NCBI RefSeq assembly: GCF_008042075.1
Contig: NZ_RDBN01000037.1
Coordinates: 1,990,326 to 2,054,325 of the forward strand
Origin: Streptomyces sp. UW30
GTDB lineage: Bacteria > Actinomycetota > Actinomycetes > Streptomycetales > Streptomycetaceae
Length of the DNA: 64,000 nt
Reading direction: 5' to 3'
In this document: piece by piece, positions 25,856-34,627 of the stretch
Numbering within the stretch: the first letter of the stretch is position 1
Layout: the number at the start of each line of letters is the position of its first letter
Notes under the pieces: model-generated
Told to the model about the DNA's origin: nothing
Seen by the model: only the letters and a program-made list of their open reading frames with translations
Database searches by the model: none
Program-made: the position numbers and the translations under genes

Positions 25856-28081
25856 GTGGAGCCCACGGCCGGTGGTCTGGTGTCGCGCGCGGCGCACGAG
25901 CTCGGCTCGCGAGCGGACGAGCTCAGAGCCGACGTGGAACAGTGCCTGCGGCGCGAACTGCCCACGCTGTGGGAGGCCCCGGACGTGGCCCGGTTGACCG
26001 CCGACAGCCTCGTCGCGCACATCGAGGCCGCCCTGTTCGGGCTTGAGCACGCCATCGAACCGAGCCTGATCGAGCTGCCGTCCGCCGACGCGGAGCGCGC
26101 GCGGAGACTGGCCCGGCACGGCACGCCCCTCAGCGTGATGCTGCGGGCCCTGCGGCTGGGGCAGGGCGTCATCACCGAACGGCTGCTCGCGGAGATGCCC
26201 CGGCTCAGCGACGACGCCGGGCAGGTCAGCGCGGCGGCGCAGGAGCTGATGGCGATGTCGACGACCTATGTGGACCGGGTGTCGGAGCAGACCGTCGCGG
26301 CGCACCAGGAGGAGCGGGACCGGCGGCTGCGGTGGCGGTCGGCGATGGTGAACGCGGCCAGCATGCGCATCGGCACCACCCTGGACATCGCCCGCACCAC
26401 CCAGGAGCTGGCGGACTTCGCCACCGAGCAGTTCGCCGACCTGGTCACCGTCGACCTGCTCGACGCCGTGCTGCCCGGACGGGACGTCGCGGGGGACAGC
26501 CCGCTGATGCTGCGCCGGATGGCTCAGGGGCCCGCGGGCGGGCCCGGCCCGCAGCCGGCGATCGCGCCGCAGCAGGTCCACGCCTGCCCGGAGGGATCGC
26601 CGTGCGCCAACGCCCTGAGCAGCGGGCGGCCCAGCCGGCAGCGCGACGGCAGCGCGTCGGGCGTCCCGCGGGCCCACTCGACCCTGGTCGTGCCGCTGCG
26701 CGCCCGGGGCACCACGCTGGGCGTCGCCGAGTTCCACCGGAACACCACGACCGCGCGCTACGACGACGAGGATCTGCTCCTCGCCCAGGAGATCGTCGCG
26801 CGGGCCGCGATCGCCGTCGACAACGCCCGCCGCTACACCCACGCCCGCACCACCGCCGTCACCCTCCAGCGCAGCCTGCTTCCCCGGCAGGCCCCGCCGC
26901 AGTCGGCCGTCGACGTCGCCTACCGCTATCTGCCGGCCGGTTCCGATGCCGGGGTGGGCGGCGACTGGTACGACGTCATCCCGCTGTCCGGCGCGAGGGT
27001 GGCCCTCGTGGTGGGTGACGTGGTCGGTCACGGCATCCGCGCCGCCGCCACCATGGGCCGGCTGCGGACCGCCGTACGCACCCTCGCCGACATCGATCTG
27101 CCGCCCGACGAGCTCCTCACCCACCTCGACGACGTCGTCATGCGCCTGTTCACCGAAGCGTGCTCGGACCCGGACGCCGAACCCGACGCCGACGTCGGCG
27201 GAGACATCGGTGCCACGTGTCTGTACGCCGTCTACGACCCCGTCTCCCGACGCTGCACCCTGGCCCGCGCGGGGCACGTCCCGCCGGCCGTGGTGGTCCG
27301 GGACGGCACGGCGGAGCTACTGGACCTGCCGTCCGGCCCGCCGCTCGGCCTCGGCGGGCTGCCGTTCGAGACGGTGGAGGTCGACCTGCCCGAGGGCAGC
27401 CTGATCGCTCTGTGCACCGATGGCCTGATCGAGGCGCGCGCACCTGAGGGCGGGGCGCGTGTTCCTGACGGTGAGCCTGACTCCCTCGACGGCGACGGGC
27501 GTACTCCCGTCGGCACCACGCGTATGCCCGACATCGACGCCGGCCTCGCGACGCTGCGGCAGGTCCTCGCCCGCCCGGCCCCCTCCCTGGAAGAGGCCTG
27601 TGACAACGTGCTGCAGGCCCTGCTGCCCTCCCGGCCGGACGACGACGTCGCCCTGCTCCTCGCCCGCACCAGGGCGCTCGGGGCCGACCGGGTCGTCACC
27701 TGGGACCTGGAGTCGGACCCGGCGGTCGTCGCCCGGGCCCGTACGGACGTCTCCCGGCAACTGACCGACTGGGGCCTGGAGGAACACGCCTTCGTCGCGG
27801 AGCTGGTGGTCAGCGAACTGGTCACCAACGCCATCCGCTACGGCCGTTCCCCGATCAGCCTGCGCCTCATCCATGACCGCTCCCTCCTGTGCGAGGTCTC
27901 CGACGCGAGCAGCACCACCCCCCACCTGCGCCGGGCCCGGGTCCTCGACGAGGGCGGGCGCGGCCTGCTGCTGGTCGCCCAGCTCGCCGGGCAGTGGGGC
28001 ACCCGCCACGCCCGGCGCGGCAAGACGGTCTGGGCCGAACTGAACGAGTCCGCCGAGTTCCCGGCCCTCGCCTTCGAGTAG
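25856..28081 (+). CDS. SpoIIE-type PP2C phosphatase with sensor and anti-sigma kinase domains
   Basis: A 741-residue multi-domain stress/development regulator. An N-terminal helical RsbR-like region (about 1-150) is followed by a GAF-type domain (about 160-325, ending VARAAIAVDNARRYTHART), the PP2C/SpoIIE phosphatase (about 345-560: GGDWYDVIPLSG near 368, VVGDVVGHGIRAAATMGRLR, ALCTDGLIEARA) and a GHKL ATPase (about 620-735: SELVTNAIRYGRSP, GGRGLLLVAQLAGQWG). Such fusions can both phosphorylate and dephosphorylate STAS anti-sigma antagonists. The GTG start at 25856 is only 66 bases after the IclR stop and has weak upstream signals. Confidence 0.88.
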   Translation: MEPTAGGLVSRAAHELGSRADELRADVEQCLRRELPTLWEAPDVARLTADSLVAHIEAALFGLEHAIEPSLIELPSADAERARRLARHGTPLSVMLRALRLGQGVITERLLAEMPRLSDDAGQVSAAAQELMAMSTTYVDRVSEQTVAAHQEERDRRLRWRSAMVNAASMRIGTTLDIARTTQELADFATEQFADLVTVDLLDAVLPGRDVAGDSPLMLRRMAQGPAGGPGPQPAIAPQQVHACPEGSPCANALSSGRPSRQRDGSASGVPRAHSTLVVPLRARGTTLGVAEFHRNTTTARYDDEDLLLAQEIVARAAIAVDNARRYTHARTTAVTLQRSLLPRQAPPQSAVDVAYRYLPAGSDAGVGGDWYDVIPLSGARVALVVGDVVGHGIRAAATMGRLRTAVRTLADIDLPPDELLTHLDDVVMRLFTEACSDPDAEPDADVGGDIGATCLYAVYDPVSRRCTLARAGHVPPAVVVRDGTAELLDLPSGPPLGLGGLPFETVEVDLPEGSLIALCTDGLIEARAPEGGARVPDGEPDSLDGDGRTPVGTTRMPDIDAGLATLRQVLARPAPSLEEACDNVLQALLPSRPDDDVALLLARTRALGADRVVTWDLESDPAVVARARTDVSRQLTDWGLEEHAFVAELVVSELVTNAIRYGRSPISLRLIHDRSLLCEVSDASSTTPHLRRARVLDEGGRGLLLVAQLAGQWGTRHARRGKTVWAELNESAEFPALAFE

Positions 28082-28143
28082 CCCCGGCCTGGGGCCGACG
28101 GCGATCAGGGAGGCGGACAGGGCGTCCAGGCAGCGGCAGTCGG

Positions 28144-29193
28144 TCATTCGGTGCCGGGCTGGACGATCTTGAAGAAGAGACGGGCACCGGCACGTTGCGC
28201 GGACTGCCGCAGCCGTACTGGGAGCGGTCGAGACGGGGCCGGCGCGGGGGCGACCTGGGCCAGGCGGGGGAAGAGCGCCTCGGCGTTGGTGCGGTTGACC
28301 GCCGCGAGGGTGCCGGGGTCGACGCCGTCGTCGAGCCCGTTGGCGAAGTACTGCCCCGCCGCGGCCGGCGCGAACGGCCAGTCGCTGCCGAACAGGACGT
28401 GCCCCGGGCGGGCGAAGGCCAGCAGCGTGGGCAGGGCGGCCGGGCTGGAGGACAGCGCGGTGTCGAAGTAGAAGCCCCGGAAGTCCTCCAGGATGTCGCG
28501 CGGACTGCGCCCGATGTCGGCGGCGATGGCGACGGCCATGCGGTGGGAGGCGTACGGCAGGAATCCGCCGCCGTGGCTGAGGACGAACCGGATGTTCGGG
28601 TAGCGGCGCGGGACGCCGCCTCGGACGAGCAGATAGGCGGCGCGGGTGGTGTCGAGGAGGAAGTCCGCGGCGAACGGCGGGATGCCCTCGACAGCGGGCG
28701 CGGGGAGGTCGGCCGGGTGGACGAAGACAACGCCGCCGTGCTCGTCGAGGACCCGCCACAGGGCGTCCTGCCCCTCGGCGCCCAGGTAGACGCCCTGGTT
28801 GTTGGCGAGCAGGGTGACTCCGTCCGCCCCCAGCCGGGTCAGCGCCCGCTCGGCCTCCCGCGCCGACGCGGCGACGTCGGGCATGGGCAGCGTGGCGAAC
28901 CAGCCGAAGCGGGCCGGGTGTTCGGCGGTGAGGGCGGCGCAGTGGTCGTTGAGCCGACGGGCCAGGCCGGCGGCCTCGTCCGGGTCGGTGAGGAAGCCGG
29001 TGCCGGGGGTGGAGACCGACAGGACCGCCGTCTCGGTGCCTAGCAGGTCCATCGCCTCCAGCGCTGCCTCGGGGCTCCAGTCGGGCAGCGCGCGACCGCC
29101 CGCCTCGACGATGCCGGCCTTGGCGAGGGCGTCGCGGTAGAGGGGCGGGACGAGGTGCTGATGGACGTCGATCCGGCGGCGTGCGGTGGTCAT
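28144..29193 (-). CDS. Amidohydrolase family protein (ACMSD-like decarboxylase/hydrolase)
   Basis: A 349-residue amidohydrolase-2 (PF04909-type) protein. Metal-binding marks: RIDVHQHLVPPLY at residues 7-19, GVVFVHPADLP near 155, FVLSHGGGFLPY near 208 and LFGSDWPFAP near 270. The family includes 2-amino-3-carboxymuconate semialdehyde, 2,3-dihydroxybenzoate and gamma-resorcylate decarboxylases, so it may decarboxylate or hydrolyse an aromatic or ring-cleavage intermediate of the local pathway. A GAGG site precedes ATG 29193. It is last in the minus-strand operon TetR-hydratase-amidohydrolase and converges with the SpoIIE-type gene. Confidence 0.82.
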   Translation of the reverse strand: MTTARRRIDVHQHLVPPLYRDALAKAGIVEAGGRALPDWSPEAALEAMDLLGTETAVLSVSTPGTGFLTDPDEAAGLARRLNDHCAALTAEHPARFGWFATLPMPDVAASAREAERALTRLGADGVTLLANNQGVYLGAEGQDALWRVLDEHGGVVFVHPADLPAPAVEGIPPFAADFLLDTTRAAYLLVRGGVPRRYPNIRFVLSHGGGFLPYASHRMAVAIAADIGRSPRDILEDFRGFYFDTALSSSPAALPTLLAFARPGHVLFGSDWPFAPAAAGQYFANGLDDGVDPGTLAAVNRTNAEALFPRLAQVAPAPAPSRPLPVRLRQSAQRAGARLFFKIVQPGTE

Positions 29194-29238
29194 GATGCGG
29201 CCTCTCGGCTGTCTCGGGGGAGTGGGCTTACGACGGCT

Positions 29239-30112
29239 TCAGGGTTGGGGTCGGAAATGGGAGTCGGCGTCGTCCGGTCGCGGCCTGTGGACCGCAGGCA
29301 CACGCGCCCCGGGCGGTCGCCGTCGGACAAAGGTCACCGACACGGACCCGAGGCCGCCGTAGCGTCCCTCGACCTTGCGGCCGGCGCCGACGAACGGGGC
29401 GGTGGTCATGGCACCGGGCAGCACCACCTGGCCCGCTTCCGGAGCGGTGCCGAAGACGGCGAGGGCGTTGGCCGGCCAGGCGACCGCGGCGGCGGGGTGA
29501 CCCAGCACCTCGCGCCCGCTGCCCGACGCGATCTGCGCCCCGTCCAGGATCGGGTCGGCGGTGACAGCGGTGAGGTCGGGCGGCGGCCCGCAGCGGGGTC
29601 CAGGGACCGCAGAGCGGTCCGGCGGCGTTCGCGTTGTCGGCGACGGTGTCGACGAGGGTGATCCGCCAGTCGCGGATCCTGCTGTCGACGATCCCCAGCG
29701 CGGGCGCCACGGCGTCGGTCGCCCGCAGCACGTCCTCGACGGTGATGCCGGGACCAGACAGCGGCTCGGCGAGGTGGAAGCAGACCTCCGGTTCGATGCG
29801 GGGCCGGCAGTAGTGCGCCGCGAAGACCGACGTACCGTCGCGCAGGACCGTGTCGTCCGGCAGATGGCCGAAGTCGGGTTCGTCGACGCCGAGAAGCCCC
29901 CGCAGGGCGGGCGCCGTCAGGCCGACCTTGGGCCCGATGACCGTCGCCCCGTCGGCCGGCCGCCAGGCGACGTTGTCCCGCTGGACGGCGTACGCGTCGG
30001 ACAGGTCGAGGCCCGGCAGCAGGGCCGACAGCGGGTCGATCGGGGCCGCGTGGTGCTCGGCCTCGCGCAGCGGCCGTCCGGCCTCCTCGTGCTGGACGTA
30101 GGTGAGGCTCAT
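29239..30112 (-). pseudogene. 2-keto-4-pentenoate hydratase, frameshifted
   Basis: The frame from ATG 30112 encodes a good hydratase up to [20 protein letters not shown] and then runs into unrelated Arg/Pro-rich sequence. The true C-terminal half (VLGHPAAAVAWPANALAVFG, then GLGSVSVTFV) continues in another frame and stops at 29239. The shift lies at about 29575-29615, in a very G/C-rich stretch. The span is 874 bases, one more than a multiple of three, so a one-base insertion (or two-base deletion) would explain it. It may be a true mutation or a sequencing error. ATG 30112 overlaps the TetR stop. The intact copy at 24072-24908 could cover the loss. Confidence 0.85.
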
Positions 30113-30744
30113 GCCGTGCTCCCTGCCGCCGCCGCGCGGACGGCGGCCTCGTACACGAGCCGCGCGTGCAGCTCGAACATCGCCATCAGGTCGACGCGGT
30201 CGCCGCCGATCTCGCGGTGCACGAACAGGCCGTCGGCGCCCGCCATGGCGTAGGTGGTCAGCGTGCGGACGACGTCCTCGTCCAGGGCCGGGAACAGGGC
30301 GTGGATCATGTCCGTGATCCGCTGCCGCGAGATGTCGCGCACCTGGAGGAACACCGTCCGCCCCCGGGGCTCGGCGGGGCGCCGCTCCAGGGCCAGCATC
30401 AGGCCCAGACGCAGGAAGTCCGGCGCCTCGACCAGCGACCTCGCCACGTTCGCCGCCATCGCCGTCACCCGCTCCAGCGGGCTGCCGGTCTCCTCGCCGG
30501 GCAGCTCGACGGTCGTCAGCCAGGTCGCGAAGCTGCGCTCGATGACCGCGGCGATCAGGTCGTCCTTGCCCTCGAAGTGCCAGTAGATCGAGCTCGCGGG
30601 CAGTCCGCACTTGGCGCTGACCGCGGCGATCGACGTGCCCTCGTAGCCGCGTTCGCCCGCGATCTCGACGGCGGCGTCGAGGATGCGCTGCCGCGACTCC
30701 ACGCCGTTCGCACGCTTTCTGCGCACCGTCCGTGGCCTGGTCAT
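30109..30744 (-). CDS. TetR family transcriptional regulator
   Basis: A 211-residue TetR repressor. HTH at about residues 16-62 (QRILDAAVEIAGERGYEGTS, IAAVSAKCGLPASSIYWHF), then an all-helical ligand domain. It is divergent from the hydroxylase-dioxygenase-hydrolase operon, with a strong dyad between them, and its stop overlaps the start of the frameshifted hydratase. It probably represses both directions until an aromatic substrate or ring-cleavage product binds. Confidence 0.92.
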   Translation of the reverse strand: MTRPRTVRRKRANGVESRQRILDAAVEIAGERGYEGTSIAAVSAKCGLPASSIYWHFEGKDDLIAAVIERSFATWLTTVELPGEETGSPLERVTAMAANVARSLVEAPDFLRLGLMLALERRPAEPRGRTVFLQVRDISRQRITDMIHALFPALDEDVVRTLTTYAMAGADGLFVHREIGGDRVDLMAMFELHARLVYEAAVRAAAAGSTA

Positions 30745-30800
30745 GGGCGCTGCCCTTCCCGTCGTCCCGGCACTTGACCGCCCCGGACACCGAGCTTACC

Positions 30801-30832
30801 GTAGCGTCCATTCCAATTGGAGTGAACGCTAC
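30801..30832. promoter_or_regulatory. 32-bp operator between TetR and hydroxylase genes
   Basis: A dyad with arms GTAGCGT (30801-30807) and ACGCTAC (30826-30832) around a core TTCCAATTGGA (30811-30821, with partner bases). 28 of 32 positions are self-complementary. It is the likely TetR binding site controlling both divergent operons. Confidence 0.75.
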
Positions 30833-30840
30833 AACAAAGA

Positions 30841-30885
30841 GCCGCGAAGAGCCGCGAAGAACCGTGAAGAGCCGTGAAGAGCCGC
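30841..30885. repeat. 10-bp tandem repeat in the hydroxylase leader
   Basis: Four units of the pattern RCCGYGAAGA begin at 30841, 30851, 30861 and 30871, followed by a decayed GCCGC. The period equals about one helical turn. It lies between the TetR operator and the hydroxylase start, probably in the 5' leader. Confidence 0.8.
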
Positions 30886-30911
30886 TACAGGGACGACAGT
30901 GAGGTGGCCTG

Positions 30912-32594
30912 ATGAGTGAGATCAGCGCCGGGAACAGGGTCGGGGCCAGAGCCGAGGACGGGGCCGGCGACGCCGAGTACGACGTGGCGGTGATCGGGTA
31001 CGGGCCCACGGGGGTGACCGCCGCGAACCTGCTGGGCGCGGCGGGCCTCAGGGTCGTCGTGCTGGAGCGCGACGCCGAGATCTTCTCCCGGGCCAGGGCG
31101 ATCTCCACCGACGAGGAGGTCATCCGGATCTGGCAGCGGACCGGCCTGGCCGACCGGCTGAAGCGGGACATGCTGGCCGACCGGCCGCTCGACTTCGTCG
31201 ACGCGCGCGGCCGCGCCTTCCTCAGCGCGCACCCCACGCCGCGCGGCCACGGCCACCCGCCGCAGATGTTCCTCTACCAGCCCGCGCTGGAGCAGGTCCT
31301 GCGCGACGGCGTCGACCGCTATCCGAACGTCGAGGTGTGGCTGAGACACGAGTGCCTGCGGCTGCGCCAGTCCGCAGACGGGGCCGGCGTGGAACTCACG
31401 GTGGTCGGGACGGCCGACGACTCCGTACGACGGCTGCGCGCCCGCTACGTCATCGCGGCCGACGGCGGCTCCAGCCTCACCCGCGCACAGCTCAACGTGG
31501 GCTACGAGGGACGGACGTACGAGGACCGCTGGGTCGTCATCGACACCAGGATCCTGAAACCCTGGCCCGACCACGACCGGCTGCGCTTCCGCTGCGACCC
31601 GGCCCGCCCGGCGGTGGACTGCCCGACACCGCTCGGCCACCACCGCTGGGAGTTCCCGATCCTGCCCGGCGACGACGAGCGGTATCTGACCTCCGACGAC
31701 GCGATCCACGCGATGGTGTCGGGGTACGGGATCGGCCGGGACCAGATCGAGATCCTGCGGGCCACCGTCTACAGCCACCACGTCCGCTTCGCCGCCCGAT
31801 TCCGGGTGGGCCGGGTCTTCCTCGCCGGTGACGCCGCGCACGCGATGCCGCCGTGGATCGGCCAGGGCATGGCCGCCGGCGTGCGCGACGTGGCGAACCT
31901 GTGCTGGAAGCTCGACGCCGTGCTGCGCGGGGAACTGCCCGAGTCGGTGCTCGACAGCTACGAGGCGGAGCGCAAACCGCACGTCAAGGAGGTCACCAGG
32001 CGGGCGGTGTTCGTCGGCCGGATCATCACCGAACGGCGGCTCGCGGTCACCCGCGTCCGCGACTCCGTGCTGCCGCACCTGAACCGGATACCGGGCTTCG
32101 GCGGCTGGCTCCAGGACTCCAACTGGATCCCCGTCGCCCACTATGCCGACGGCTTCCAGGCCCGCCCCCGCACCAAGGCCTCCGGCACCTCCCGTACCCG
32201 TGCCTCCCGCACCACGGCCCCCGGCCACCAGATCCCCCAGCCCTGGGTCACCGGCCCCGACGGCACCCGGGTCCGCCTGGACGACGTGCTCGCCGGGCGC
32301 TGGCTGCTCCTGCACGGCCCGCTGCCGACCGCGCAGCCCGCGTGGGAGCGCTGCGGGGTCCCCTCGCTGACCGTCCTGCCGGCCGGCTCACGTCCGGCGC
32401 AGGGCGCGGTCGTCGACTGCGACGGTGTGCTGCGGGCCTGGATGACCGGGCACCGCGCCGCCACCCTCGCCCTGCGCCCCGACGCCTACGTCTACGCGGC
32501 CGCCCCTGCCGGCGCCCAACTCCCGCCGCCTCCGGCAGGGTTCACGCCGGCCCCGCGTGCGACCACCCCGACCGCCGGCCAAGGAGTGTCATGA
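30912..32594 (+). CDS. FAD-dependent aromatic hydroxylase, MhpA-like
   Basis: A 560-residue class A flavoprotein monooxygenase similar to 3-(3-hydroxyphenyl)propionate hydroxylase. FAD motifs: VAVIGYGPTGVTAANLLG near residue 28, the DG motif AADGGSSLTRAQL near 185, and VFLAGDAAHAMPPWIGQGM near 305. A thioredoxin-like C-terminal region follows after a low-complexity Arg/Thr/Ser linker (about 415-435). It should hydroxylate a phenol to a catechol for the dioxygenase two genes later. Ribosome binding site GAGGTGG; its stop overlaps the next start (ATGA). Confidence 0.9.
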   Translation: MSEISAGNRVGARAEDGAGDAEYDVAVIGYGPTGVTAANLLGAAGLRVVVLERDAEIFSRARAISTDEEVIRIWQRTGLADRLKRDMLADRPLDFVDARGRAFLSAHPTPRGHGHPPQMFLYQPALEQVLRDGVDRYPNVEVWLRHECLRLRQSADGAGVELTVVGTADDSVRRLRARYVIAADGGSSLTRAQLNVGYEGRTYEDRWVVIDTRILKPWPDHDRLRFRCDPARPAVDCPTPLGHHRWEFPILPGDDERYLTSDDAIHAMVSGYGIGRDQIEILRATVYSHHVRFAARFRVGRVFLAGDAAHAMPPWIGQGMAAGVRDVANLCWKLDAVLRGELPESVLDSYEAERKPHVKEVTRRAVFVGRIITERRLAVTRVRDSVLPHLNRIPGFGGWLQDSNWIPVAHYADGFQARPRTKASGTSRTRASRTTAPGHQIPQPWVTGPDGTRVRLDDVLAGRWLLLHGPLPTAQPAWERCGVPSLTVLPAGSRPAQGAVVDCDGVLRAWMTGHRAATLALRPDAYVYAAAPAGAQLPPPPAGFTPAPRATTPTAGQGVS

Positions 32595-33463
32595 GCACCC
32601 ACACCTCACCGCCGCCGATGCAGGAGTCGCTGCTCGACGTCCTCGGCAGGAAGATCTTCGTCGCGGAGACCGGCGACGGCCCGCCCGTCCTGCTGCTGCA
32701 CGGCGGCGGCCCCGGCGCCTCCGGGGTCTCCAACTACAGCCGAAACATCGCCGAGTTGGCCAAGGACTACCGGGTCATCGTCCCCGACCTGCCCGGCTAC
32801 GGCCGCAGCACCAAGGGCGTGGACGGCACGGACCCGTTCGGCGACCTCGCCACCGGCATCCGCGGACTCCTCGACGAACTCGGCCTGGACAAGGCCCACC
32901 TGGTCGGCAACTCCTACGGCGGCGCATGCGCCCTGCGCCTCGCCCTGGACACCCCCGACCGGGTCGACCGCATGGTCCTGATGGGCCCCGGCGGCATCGG
33001 CACCACCCGTGCGCTGCCCACCCCGGGCCTCAGCAGCCTCCTCAACTACTACTCCGGCGACGGCCCTTCGCGTCCGAAGCTGGAGAGGTTCATCCGCACC
33101 CACCTCGTCTTCAACGCCGCCGACGTCCCCGACTCGGTGATCGACGCCCGCTACGAGGCGAGCATCGACCCGGAGGTGATCGCGGCCCCGCCGCTGCGCC
33201 GCCCGTCCGGTCCGAACGCGCTGCGCACGCTGTGGCGGATGGACTTCACCCGCGACGCCCGCCTCGACCGCCTGCCCGTGCCGACCCTGGTCCTGTGGGG
33301 CGCGGCCGACAAGGTCAACCGCCCGTCCGGCGGCCGGATGCTGGCCGACCGCATGCCCAACTGCGACCTGTACGAGGTCGCGGGCACCGGGCACTGGGTG
33401 CAGTTCGAGCGCGCGGGGCTGTTCAACAGGATCTGCGCCGACTTCCTGGCGGGCCGCCGATGA
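32591..33463 (+). CDS. Alpha/beta hydrolase, meta-cleavage C-C hydrolase (MhpC-like)
   Basis: A 290-residue hydrolase. Oxyanion segment LLHGGGPGASGVSNYSRN near residue 38, nucleophile elbow LVGNSYGGACALRLAL near 105, catalytic acid in VLWGAADKVNRPSGG near 240, and His in VAGTGHWVQFE near 268. It matches meta-fission product hydrolases that split the product of extradiol cleavage to 2-hydroxypenta-2,4-dienoate and an acid. It overlaps both neighbours by four bases. Confidence 0.92.
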   Translation: MSTHTSPPPMQESLLDVLGRKIFVAETGDGPPVLLLHGGGPGASGVSNYSRNIAELAKDYRVIVPDLPGYGRSTKGVDGTDPFGDLATGIRGLLDELGLDKAHLVGNSYGGACALRLALDTPDRVDRMVLMGPGGIGTTRALPTPGLSSLLNYYSGDGPSRPKLERFIRTHLVFNAADVPDSVIDARYEASIDPEVIAAPPLRRPSGPNALRTLWRMDFTRDARLDRLPVPTLVLWGAADKVNRPSGGRMLADRMPNCDLYEVAGTGHWVQFERAGLFNRICADFLAGRR

Positions 33464-34494
33464 CCCCGTACAGCGACATTCGCGACAGCCGTGTTGCCCC
33501 GTCGGTCTTCGGCTCGGTGCACCTCGGCCACATCGTCATCGAGACGGAGAGGTTCGCCGACTGGCGCCGCTTCGGCACCGACGCGATCGGCATGCACCAC
33601 GACGACCTGGACACGGGCCTGATGCGCTTCCGCCTCGACGGCCAGGAGTGCCGTTTCCTGCTGCGGCGCGGACCGGCCGAGGACGTCGTCGCCACCGGCT
33701 GGCACCTCGACGACCACTCCACGTTCGAGCAGATCGAGGCCCGCGTGCGCGCCCACGGGGTGCCGTGCGTCGAGGGCACCGCCGAGGAGGCGAGGATCCG
33801 CGGCGTCGAACGGCTGCTGCGCTTCCCCGGCCCCAAGGGCATCACCCAGGAGATCTACACCACCCCGGTCATCTCGCCGCGGCCCCTGAAGATGCTGGCG
33901 TCCGGCTGGGTCACCGGCGACTCGGGCATGGGCCACGTCGCCATCACCTCCGCCAAACCGGCCCTGATGCGCGGCTACTTCAACACCGTCTTCGACGCCC
34001 GCCTCACCGACTACATCGACGAGACGATCAGCGGCGTCAAGCTCAAGATCCGCTTCCTGCGCGTCAACGAACGCCACCACTCCATCGCCATCGCCGCCGT
34101 CCGGGGTCTGCCCATTGACCCCGTCCGCACCCGCGTCCAGCACCTCAACATCCAGGCCGCCACCCTCGACGACGTCGCCCGCAGCTACGAGCGCGTCCAC
34201 GAACTCGGCTTCGACATGGCCCTGTCCGTCGGCCAACACACCAACGACAAGGAGCTCTCGTACTACGCCCGCACGCCCTCGGGCTTCGAATGGGAGGTCG
34301 GCTGGAACCCCGTCGTCATCGACGAGTCCACCTGGAAACCCAGCACCCACCAGGGCATCAGCGTCTGGGGCCACACCCCGGTCGGCCGGACCATCGTCAA
34401 CAAACTCGACCAGTTCCGCCTCGGCGCCCGCTCCCTCGCCCGCCCCGAACGGACGGTCCCCGCCCTCAGCGGCACCGGCATCCCCGACGACTGA
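33460..34494 (+). CDS. VOC-fold extradiol ring-cleavage dioxygenase
   Basis: A 344-residue type I extradiol dioxygenase with two VOC modules (about 15-135 and 150-300). The iron ligands are likely the His in VHLGHIVIE or its counterpart in MGHVAITS (second module, near residue 160), the His in RVQHLNIQAA near 226 and the Glu in SGFEWEVGW near 278. YYARTPSGFEWEVGW is the family signature. It cleaves a catechol made by the MhpA-like hydroxylase. It is last in its operon, followed by a hairpin terminator. Confidence 0.9.
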   Translation: MTPYSDIRDSRVAPSVFGSVHLGHIVIETERFADWRRFGTDAIGMHHDDLDTGLMRFRLDGQECRFLLRRGPAEDVVATGWHLDDHSTFEQIEARVRAHGVPCVEGTAEEARIRGVERLLRFPGPKGITQEIYTTPVISPRPLKMLASGWVTGDSGMGHVAITSAKPALMRGYFNTVFDARLTDYIDETISGVKLKIRFLRVNERHHSIAIAAVRGLPIDPVRTRVQHLNIQAATLDDVARSYERVHELGFDMALSVGQHTNDKELSYYARTPSGFEWEVGWNPVVIDESTWKPSTHQGISVWGHTPVGRTIVNKLDQFRLGARSLARPERTVPALSGTGIPDD

Positions 34495-34515
34495 CGACCC
34501 GCGAGACGCAACACA

Positions 34516-34550
34516 ACGGGCCCGCCCACGCAATGCGCGGACGGGCCCGT
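34516..34550. terminator. Hairpin shared by the dioxygenase operon and the tRNA-like gene
   Basis: ACGGGCCCG (34516-34524) pairs with CGGGCCCGT (34542-34550). The inner bases can extend the stem in part. It lies 22 bases after the dioxygenase stop and just past the 3' end of the minus-strand tRNA-like gene, so it can end both transcripts. Confidence 0.72.
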
Positions 34551-34557
34551 GATACCG

Positions 34558-34627
34558 AGCGCTGGGCAGGCCTTGCACCTGCATCTCCCCGCAGGAAGCG
34601 GGACGTCTTTCCTTGGACCACCAACGC
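34558..34627 (-). tRNA. Atypical tRNA-Gly (anticodon TCC) or tRNA-like RNA
   Basis: A 70-base cloverleaf on the minus strand. Acceptor GCGTTGG pairs with CCAGCGC (one G-T pair). The D arm has a 3-bp stem GTC/GAC with loop CAAGGAAA, keeping the GG pair. The anticodon stem TCCCG/CGGGG carries loop CTTCCTG, anticodon TCC at 34594-34596. The variable loop is AGAT. The T arm is GCAGG-TGCAAGG-CCTGC. Glycine identity bases are present: G1-C72, C2-G71, G3-C70, U73, C35, C36. Oddities: the T loop has G at position 55 instead of U, position 37 is U not a purine, and bases 32 and 38 can pair. CCA is not encoded. It may be a non-translational tRNA. Confidence 0.68.

Noticed and set aside
24995-27277. A 760-codon minus-strand open frame across the IclR and SpoIIE-type genes
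   Set aside because: It spans two well-supported plus-strand genes and shows no family features.
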